21,936 nucleotides of DNA from Gp6-AA40 sp964505975 (GTDB lineage Bacteria > Acidobacteriota > Vicinamibacteria > Vicinamibacterales > UBA2999), in the NCBI GenBank assembly GCA_964505975.1, contig CAZDLW010000073.1, positions 1 to 21,936 of the forward strand. The letters run 5' to 3'. Numbering within the stretch: the stretch's first letter is position 1; every line of letters begins with the position of its first letter. The notes beneath the pieces were generated by a model. That model saw only the letters and a list, made by a program, of their open reading frames with translations, made no database searches and was not told the origin of the DNA. The translations under genes and the position numbers were made by a program. This document shows, piece by piece, positions 1-5,520 of this stretch.

Positions 1-2568
1 CTGCTCGTCCTGGTCCAGCCCTGGGGACTCGGGCTCGACTGGCGACGCCTGAGCTACGCCAGTCTCGCGGTCACGCTTGCATGGGTGGGTGCGGCACTCA
101 TCGCGCGCCGCGAGTACCTGCGGGCATTCCGAGTGAGCATCGGTTCACGAGCGATTGCTCCCGAGGCCGTACGGGCGGACGTGGCCGACGCTGCTACCAT
201 CGAGGCCCTTGTCGAAGAGTTGTCCAGTCCAGACGAGGGTGCGGTCCTGTACGCCATCGGCATGCTCGAGGCGCTCGACAAACGAAACCTCGTGACCCCG
301 CTCCTGCTGCACCACGAGTCGCCCAAGGTGCGGGCACGCGCGCTCGTGGCGCTCGGGTCCGGGCGTCCGGACGCGAGCGCCCGATGGACGAAGGCGGTCA
401 GTCGCCTGCTGACGGATGAGGATGTCGGCGTGCGCGCCGCCGCGATGCGAGCGCTGACGGTGCTTCGACCGCAGGATGCCAAGGCACTGGTACGAGGGTA
501 TCTCGACGATCCGGAGCCGCGAGTTGCGGTCACGGCCGCCGTGGGCCTCACCGACTCCGAGTCGGAGTCCGACGTCGATGCGGCTTTCGAGACGCTGCAG
601 CGGCTGGTGACGGATACGCGAGCCTCCGCCGCCGCCGGACGCCTCGAAGCTGCGCGTGCTCTGGCCCATGTGCGACATCCGCGGTTCCGCCCGCTGGTCG
701 TCCCGCTGCTCCACGATGGCGACATGCAGGTGGCTCGAGAAGCCATCCGCAGCGCGCGCGATCTGGGGGCAGCCGATGGCCTGTTCGTGCCCGGGCTCCT
801 GTCGCTGCTCGGGCACCGCGTACTGAAACGGGCCGCCCGGGACGCGCTCGTGAGCTACGGAACCGACGTGGTTCCCATGCTCGGCTATGTCCTGGGCGAT
901 CGACGGGAACACGTCTGGGTGCGGCGCCACGTTCCGGCCACACTGGCGTACGTGCCGTCGCAGGAGTCGATGGATCTTCTCATGGAAGCACTCGACGATC
1001 CGGACGGCTTCCTGCGCTTCAAGGCGCTCGAGGCGCTCGAACGGCTTCGCCGCGAGGACCCTTCGCTCACGTTCGTCCCGGACGTGGTCGAACGGCTTCT
1101 TCTGAAGGAGACATCGCGGTACTACAACTACTTCACGCTTCGATACAACCTCCTGCAACACCCCGCTGGTGACCGGTCGCTGCTGTCCCGCGCGCTGGAG
1201 GACAAGCTCGGGCTGCTGCTCGATCGCGTCTACCGGATGCTGCGGCTGCTCTATCCCGATCGCGGCGTCGAGGAGGCTCGCCATGCGATTGAGCGCGGCG
1301 AGCGGCGGCGCCAGGCAGCCGCAATCGAGTACCTCGACACGCTCCTCGCCGGTACGATCCGCCGTCGCGTGACGCCGATCCTGGAGCAGATACCTGTCGA
1401 GGACAAGGTGCGGCATGCGAACCTGGTGCTCAAGAGCCGACCGAGGGACGTCGACGATACGCTCGCCCAGCTCGTACATGACGGCGATCCTGTCGTCGCT
1501 GCGGCCGCCATCCGCTTCGTCGGGGAGCAGCGCCGCTGGTCGCTCTCCGACGATCTCGAGTACGTGCTCGCGCATCGCCCCGCGCAGGATCGGTGCGTGC
1601 TGGAGGCCGCACTGTCGGCGCGTGCGGCCCGGGAGGTGCCCGCACGGTCGCCCGGAGATGACGGGGAGCTGACGGTCGTCGATGTGGCCGACCGGTTGCG
1701 CGTGTCTCCGTTGGGAGAACATGTGACCGTGGACGAGCTGTTCCGGCTGGCGGAGGCGGGCCAGCAGATGCGCTACGCAGCCGGGCGCCCCCTCTGTGAG
1801 GAGGGTTCGGGTGCCGACCACGTATGGGTGCTTCTCGATGGCATGGTGCGCGTCGAACGTCCGGACGAGCTGCCGCGGCAGGTCGACGCCCCAGCGGTTG
1901 TCGGGCTCGAGGACGCCCTGCAGGGCCAGCCGAGCAGCCACACCATCGTCTCGGTCGATGGTGCGGTCTGTCTCCGAATCGGGGGCGGCGATGTGCTCAC
2001 GATGCTGTCGGACAACGTGGCGTTGGCCCAGGGGCTGTTCCGGATGCTGCTGGCAATGTCCGCACGTGCGTGGCCCACAGTCTATATACCGCCACCTGAC
2101 GCCTTGCCGCGGGTGGTGCGCGCGCTGCCGCTCCAGCCCATCGACACGGTGCTGCTGCTGCGCCAGCACCCGTTCTTCACTCGGGCGGCGCCCGCACAGT
2201 TGTTCGCGCTCGTCAGCATCACGCGCCACGTGACCCTGATCGCGGGGCAGACGCTCTTCGCGGAGGACGCGCCCGCGGCCATCTACCACATCCTCGAGGG
2301 CGATGTGCGATTGGAATGCGGCCAGACCGACCCGCTGCTCGCTCCTGCTGGCGTGACGCTCTGCGCGGCCGAGACGCTTGCCGGTGTCGCATCCGGCTGG
2401 CGCGCGACCGTCGTTCGAAGTGGACACGCCTTTCGACTCGACCGCGATGAGCTCTTCGCCATCCTGGCCGATCGCGTGGAGCTGCTGCAGGGCTTGTTCA
2501 GCGGCGTACTCGCGCTGTCCGCGTCTCAGCCGTCGGTAGCATCGCGCGGAGCACAGGAAGTGGTGTGA
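1..2568 (+). CDS. Membrane-linked HEAT-repeat protein with two cNMP-binding-like domains (5' end outside window)
   Basis: The frame is open to base 1, so the gene is truncated at its 5' end. The GTG at 85 is probably internal. Codons 1-84 encode a hydrophobic helix (YASLAVTLAWVGAALIA) followed by a basic turn, like the last membrane segment of a transporter domain. From about 150 to 1660 the protein is a series of HEAT-type helical repeats (for example SPKVRARALVALGSG). Two cyclic-nucleotide-binding-like beta barrels follow at about 1717-2090 and 2144-2520. In the first, the phosphate-binding cassette is degenerate (GLEDALQGQPSSHTIV, no Arg). The second keeps a Glu and the WRATV Arg. This order resembles bacterial Npt-type nucleotide-transporter-like proteins fused to HEAT and cNMP domains, but the transporter part is not visible, so transport is an inference. 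It is convergent with the phosphatase at 2647. Confidence 0.82.
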   Translation: MLVLVQPWGLGLDWRRLSYASLAVTLAWVGAALIARREYLRAFRVSIGSRAIAPEAVRADVADAATIEALVEELSSPDEGAVLYAIGMLEALDKRNLVTPLLLHHESPKVRARALVALGSGRPDASARWTKAVSRLLTDEDVGVRAAAMRALTVLRPQDAKALVRGYLDDPEPRVAVTAAVGLTDSESESDVDAAFETLQRLVTDTRASAAAGRLEAARALAHVRHPRFRPLVVPLLHDGDMQVAREAIRSARDLGAADGLFVPGLLSLLGHRVLKRAARDALVSYGTDVVPMLGYVLGDRREHVWVRRHVPATLAYVPSQESMDLLMEALDDPDGFLRFKALEALERLRREDPSLTFVPDVVERLLLKETSRYYNYFTLRYNLLQHPAGDRSLLSRALEDKLGLLLDRVYRMLRLLYPDRGVEEARHAIERGERRRQAAAIEYLDTLLAGTIRRRVTPILEQIPVEDKVRHANLVLKSRPRDVDDTLAQLVHDGDPVVAAAAIRFVGEQRRWSLSDDLEYVLAHRPAQDRCVLEAALSARAAREVPARSPGDDGELTVVDVADRLRVSPLGEHVTVDELFRLAEAGQQMRYAAGRPLCEEGSGADHVWVLLDGMVRVERPDELPRQVDAPAVVGLEDALQGQPSSHTIVSVDGAVCLRIGGGDVLTMLSDNVALAQGLFRMLLAMSARAWPTVYIPPPDALPRVVRALPLQPIDTVLLLRQHPFFTRAAPAQLFALVSITRHVTLIAGQTLFAEDAPAAIYHILEGDVRLECGQTDPLLAPAGVTLCAAETLAGVASGWRATVVRSGHAFRLDRDELFAILADRVELLQGLFSGVLALSASQPSVASRGAQEVV

Positions 2569-2627
2569 TGACGTTGCCGGTGGCCGCCAGCCGGACCGAC
2601 CGCACGACCGCGTCGTGAAGCCGTGAG

Positions 2628-2642
2628 GCGGGCAGAGCCCGC
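2628..2642. terminator. GC hairpin between convergent genes
   Basis: A perfect 6-bp inverted repeat GCGGGC/GCCCGC with loop AGA lies in the 78-nt gap between convergent stop codons at 2568 and 2647. The following bases (TCGTTCAA) are not a U-tract. It may serve as a transcription or mRNA 3'-end hairpin for either strand. Confidence 0.4.
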
Positions 2643-2646
2643 TCGT

Positions 2647-3798
2647 TCAAGGGACCACCCGACGCGCCGAGACCTCGTCGAGTGCGGGAACGGAGAGACG
2701 CTCTCGGCGGTCCACATAGATGGCGGTGAACACGCCTCCGTGAATCTCCAGAGCCGCGCCCACGCCCCGCGGGTAGAACTCGCCGCCCAGCATTCCCGTG
2801 TCGATCTGAATCACGCGACCATCGAACCTCGTCGCGATACCGCCGGACGCAGGCGTGTGTCCGACGACGACGGCTCTGGCGTCCATCTGACCGAGAATCG
2901 ACTCCAGCGTCGCGGTGAACGCGTCTTCCGGGTCCTGCGCGAGCCCGCGATACCAAAGCGGACCATGTTCGCTCGACGACAGCAGCTCGAGCAGTCGCTC
3001 GGGTTCTGGCGGCGGTCCCGTGAGCTCCCGCCGGACCGTCTCGTTGATGCCCTCGCAGCCGATCTCGGCTACGTCCGGGCTGATACCGCCGTGCACGAAC
3101 AGGATCCCGTTCAGCCTGATCACCGCGGGGCGCGTGCGAAGCCACCGCCCGTAGTCGCCGGTTTCGCTGAACGCCAGCCGCATCTCGAGGAATCCGAGCG
3201 GGACCTCTTCCAGGAACTGTCGCCGGTAGGCCGCTTCATCGTGCCGCCGGCCCTCGCCGCGTGCGCGCTCGGCAGCTTGCGTGTTGAGGACTTCGTAGAC
3301 CGCTTCGCGCATGTCCATGGACGCGGCGTTTCGAAAGGCGGCGTACTCGCGATCGCTCACATACCGCCAGTCGCCGACCATGCGCATCACCTCGTGGTTC
3401 CCGAGCAGCGCGTGAACGCGACCGCCGGCCCTCGATGCATCGCGCTCGAGCCGTCGCAAGAGATCGAGCACACGGCGCGAGTCGGGCCCGCGGTCGAGCA
3501 CGTCGCCAGTCTGCACGAGCACGGCGCGCCCGCCGCTCCAACGCTGGCGCCTGTCGACGAGCCCGGCGGCCTGGAGCAACTCGACGAACTGGTCGTACGC
3601 ACCATGCACATCGCCAATGGCCACGACGCGCTCGCTGGTGCGCAGGTGACAGGGATCATCGGTCGCTTGGGCGGCGGGACGACTGGTCCAGACGACCGCA
3701 GCGGTCGTCAGTGCGACGAAAGCCGCGAGCCAGGGCGCCGGGGAGAAGGCGCTCGATGCAGCTGCCGGTCGTGGTGCCGTGGGGCGGCACGCGGGCAT
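2647..3798 (-). CDS. Exported Shewanella-like PPP-family metallophosphatase
   Basis: A 383-aa protein counted from the ATG at 3798. A GTG five codons upstream (3813) is the alternative start; neither has a strong SD. Residues about 23-45 are a hydrophobic signal or anchor ending near PAAQA, so the enzyme probably acts in the periplasm. The catalytic motifs of the PPP/calcineurin fold appear in order: GDVHG (62-66), GDVLDRG (98-104), GNHEVMRM (133-140), a later FVHGG and then VVGHTP. These bind two metal ions and hydrolyse phosphoesters. The GDVLDRG/GNHE/HGG/GHT set and the length fit the bacterial Shewanella-like phosphatase group better than cyclic-nucleotide phosphodiesterases. The substrate (phosphoprotein or small molecule) cannot be read from sequence. 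It is divergent from the STAS gene, with 99 bases between the starts. Confidence 0.88.
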   Translation of the reverse strand: MPACRPTAPRPAAASSAFSPAPWLAAFVALTTAAVVWTSRPAAQATDDPCHLRTSERVVAIGDVHGAYDQFVELLQAAGLVDRRQRWSGGRAVLVQTGDVLDRGPDSRRVLDLLRRLERDASRAGGRVHALLGNHEVMRMVGDWRYVSDREYAAFRNAASMDMREAVYEVLNTQAAERARGEGRRHDEAAYRRQFLEEVPLGFLEMRLAFSETGDYGRWLRTRPAVIRLNGILFVHGGISPDVAEIGCEGINETVRRELTGPPPEPERLLELLSSSEHGPLWYRGLAQDPEDAFTATLESILGQMDARAVVVGHTPASGGIATRFDGRVIQIDTGMLGGEFYPRGVGAALEIHGGVFTAIYVDRRERLSVPALDEVSARRVVP

Positions 3799-3887
3799 GC
3801 CCCATTCTCGCACACGTCGTCCCCCCGGACGAGCGATCTACGGGAAAACCTTGCGTTGGTAAGGGGCATCCCGTCACACTCTTGCGC

Positions 3888-3892
3888 GGAGG
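3888..3892 (+). promoter_or_regulatory. Shine-Dalgarno fixing the STAS start
   Basis: GGAGG lies five bases before the ATG at 3898. It decides the start inside a longer open frame that begins at 2623, most of which lies antisense to the phosphatase. Confidence 0.8.
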
Positions 3893-3897
3893 CGAAC

Positions 3898-4245
3898 ATG
3901 CAGCTCGAGCAGCGCATCACGGGCAACATCGTGATTGTGAAGATAACGGGAGACATCACCCTCGACCGGGGGGCCGATGTGATTCTGAAGGACAAGATTC
4001 GCAGCCTGCTGCAGCAGGGGCATCGGCAGATCCTGCTCGATCTCGGCGACGTGAGCTATGTGGACAGCGCCGGACTCGGACAGCTGGTGCAGGTGTACGC
4101 GACGACGCGAAATGCGGGGGGCTCGCTCAAGCTGCTGCACCTGACGAAGCGGCTCCACGACCTCCTGGTCGTCACGAAGCTGCTCACGGTGTTCGATGCG
4201 TACGACGAGGAATCCGAGGCGATCGCCAGCTTTGCCACGACGTGA
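3898..4245 (+). CDS. STAS-domain anti-sigma factor antagonist (SpoIIAA/RsbV-like)
   Basis: The 115-aa product is a single STAS domain. The signature YVDSAGLGQL at 54-63 contains Ser57, at the place where anti-sigma antagonists are phosphorylated by their partner kinase/anti-sigma factor. In this family the unphosphorylated form binds the anti-sigma factor and frees a sigma factor, or acts in a stressosome or phosphatase-controlled switch. The N-terminal strand (IVIVKITGDITLDRGAD) and C-terminal helix (LLVVTKLLTVFDAYD) are typical. No RsbW/SpoIIAB-like kinase or SpoIIE-like phosphatase is encoded in the window, so the partners must be elsewhere. The start is clear from a strong SD at 3888. The thioredoxin-like gene follows after 110 bases. 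Confidence 0.92.
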   Translation: MQLEQRITGNIVIVKITGDITLDRGADVILKDKIRSLLQQGHRQILLDLGDVSYVDSAGLGQLVQVYATTRNAGGSLKLLHLTKRLHDLLVVTKLLTVFDAYDEESEAIASFATT

Positions 4246-4320
4246 GTCGTGCGGGCGCACGGCAGTATCCAGGGGTCCGGAACGAGGAGCCCACACGCAT
4301 CTCTCGCCCTGATCTACGGC

Positions 4321-4345
4321 ATGTGCGGCACCAGATGCCGCACGT
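4321..4345 (+). repeat. Inverted repeat just before the thioredoxin-like gene
   Basis: Perfect 8-bp arms GTGCGGCA (4323-4330) and TGCCGCAC (4336-4343) enclose loop CCAGA. One G-U and one A-T pair extend the stem to 10 bp. The hairpin ends ten bases before the chosen ATG at 4356 and covers another in-frame ATG at 4335. It could terminate the STAS transcript or affect translation of the next gene; no U-tract follows. Confidence 0.5.
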
Positions 4346-4355
4346 CAGACACAGG

Positions 4356-4697
4356 ATGGCCATGACCGACGCCTACGCAGCTGTCGAACCCGCGCGCGCC
4401 CAGATCGATGCGCTGGAAGGACCTGTCGTCCTCGAGTTCGGAACTGCCTGGTGCGGCTATTGCCGCGCGGCCCAACCGCTCATTGCCGCGGCCTTCACGC
4501 GCCATCCTGGTGTGCGTCATCTCAAGTTCGAGGACGGCAGGGGGCGTGCGCTGGGGCGCTCCTTCCACGTCACGCTCTGGCCGACGTTGATCTTCCTGAG
4601 CAACGGTCAGGAAGTTGCGCGCCTGGTTCGTCCGTCCGGCGCGAGCGCCATCGAGGAAGCCCTTGCGCGGATCGACGGCCGCGAGACGTCGTCCTGA
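4356..4697 (+). CDS. Thioredoxin-family protein (WCGYC)
   Basis: A 113-aa thioredoxin-fold protein without a visible signal peptide, so probably cytoplasmic. The strand VVLEFGTAWCGYCRAAQPL holds the redox pair Cys-Gly-Tyr-Cys, and the cis-proline region is VTLWPTLIFLSNG. Length and motif order match small thioredoxins that carry out dithiol-disulfide exchange. The active site differs from the classical WCGPC in having Tyr for Pro, as in several thioredoxin-like reductases. In-frame ATGs at 4335, 4356 and 4362 are all possible starts and none has a good SD. I chose 4356 because 4335 lies inside a hairpin. It runs convergent with the secreted protein at 4777. Its client protein is unknown. Confidence 0.87.
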   Translation: MAMTDAYAAVEPARAQIDALEGPVVLEFGTAWCGYCRAAQPLIAAAFTRHPGVRHLKFEDGRGRALGRSFHVTLWPTLIFLSNGQEVARLVRPSGASAIEEALARIDGRETSS

Positions 4698-4720
4698 GGA
4701 GTGATCGGAGCAGTTGCGGT

Positions 4721-4768
4721 GACGTCGAGGCGGCACCCCCCGACCTGCGTGTGCCGGCCTCGATCGTC
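4721..4768. terminator. Long hairpin between convergent genes
   Basis: The left arm (4721-4736: GACG, CGAGG, CGGCAC) pairs with the right arm (4751-4768) over about 15 bp with two small bulges; the loop is 14 bases. It lies between the thioredoxin-like stop (4697) and the stop of the minus-strand gene (4777). No U-tract is present on either side, so it may be a 3'-end stabiliser, not an intrinsic terminator. Confidence 0.5.
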
Positions 4769-4776
4769 AGCCGCGG

Positions 4777-5208
4777 TCAGCGAACGGCTACTTTCCAGAC
4801 ACCACCGACGCCGTCGCCGCTCGTCTCGCCAGGCTTCGAGTCCTTCACCCATGTATACAACGGCATGCCTTTGTAGGCCCATTGCCTCATGCCATCCGCG
4901 CGGGTGACGACGGTCCAGTCGCCCATGGGTTTCGCGTCGGCGGCGGCCATCAGTGGCGGCCAGTTCTTGGCGCAGTTGTCGTTGCAGTTCGACACGCCCG
5001 CTGTGTCCTTCGCGAAGGTATAGAGCGTCATTCCCTTCGCATCCGCCAACACCATACTGCCGTTTGCGGCTTTCATCTCGTGCACGCCCGCCGGCATCTG
5101 ACCGGCGCCGGCCCCCTGAGCGCTCGCCGGTACCCGATCGATCGCAAACGTGAATGCGACGAACAGGAGAACGACTGACACTCCAGACATCTTCTGCATG
5201 TGACGCAT
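4777..5208 (-). CDS. Secreted COG4315-type repeat protein (YxFxxD/YxWxxD)
   Basis: 143 aa from the ATG at 5208. Residues about 8-30 are a signal peptide ending ASA-Q. The mature part has two copies of the repeat typical of COG4315/PF03640: ANGSMVLADAKGMTLYTFAKD and a second copy ending in LYTWVKD. Between them lies SNCNDNCAKNWPPL, with Cys75 and Cys79. Family members are small secreted or lipid-anchored proteins of unknown function, often next to electron-transfer or copper-related genes. The SD AGAGGAG (5218-5224 on this strand) directly abuts an ATG at 5217 but sits nine bases from the ATG at 5208, which is why I prefer the latter. It is divergent from the TonB-dependent receptor. Confidence 0.85.
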   Translation of the reverse strand: MRHMQKMSGVSVVLLFVAFTFAIDRVPASAQGAGAGQMPAGVHEMKAANGSMVLADAKGMTLYTFAKDTAGVSNCNDNCAKNWPPLMAAADAKPMGDWTVVTRADGMRQWAYKGMPLYTWVKDSKPGETSGDGVGGVWKVAVR

Positions 5209-5520
5209 GATCGTCATCTCCTCTGATATTCCAGGTGAATCACATCAGTTCCCGGGTCCCACGCCTGGTGGTGCGTGATGCCGGGACGTGCGGGTCGAGT
5301 TGGGGAGGGGGCTCGATCAGGTGCAAGTCTGCTCCCAAGCAGTGAGGGCGTCAAGCCCGACAGCAGGTGTGATCACCATCCGACCCACGGACGAGGTCGT
5401 CGAGGGCGCCGAGCGTTCGTGGACTCCTCTGAGTTTACAGAGACGTCACTCAGCCGCCGTGCCGTTGTCGCACGAAGTTTTCAGGATGGGAGCCATGTCT
5501 CGTCTGAAAGGAGTGGTGTC
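5209..5520 (+). other. 312-bp divergent intergenic region with hairpin-rich receptor leader
   Basis: No protein gene is supported here. It must hold promoters for both flanking genes, though no clear -35/-10 pair was recognised. Towards the receptor it contains two adjacent hairpins: CTGCT/AGCAG (5329-5333 with 5338-5342) and GGGC/GCCC (5346-5349 with 5355-5358). A third, CTCTG/CAGAG, lies near 5426-5441. An 11-codon open frame with its own ATG (5495-5530) runs into the receptor start. Confidence 0.5.
5507..5513 (+). promoter_or_regulatory. Shine-Dalgarno fixing the TTG start of the receptor
   Basis: AAAGGAG lies seven bases before the TTG at 5521. That start gives a clean signal peptide, whereas the longer frame from 5275 would bury it behind about 80 non-signal residues. 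Confidence 0.75.

Noticed and set aside
145..2427. 760-codon open frame antisense to the HEAT/cNMP gene
   Set aside because: Long antisense frames are expected at this GC content. The plus-strand product shows clear domains and the antisense product is low-complexity and Arg/His-rich. The same applies to the antisense frames at 6706-7920, 8463-9857, 9912-11171 and 18544-19590.
2623..3897. N-terminal extension of the STAS gene to 2623
   Set aside because: This part lies antisense to most of the phosphatase gene and has no STAS homology. The SD at 3888 fixes the start at 3898.
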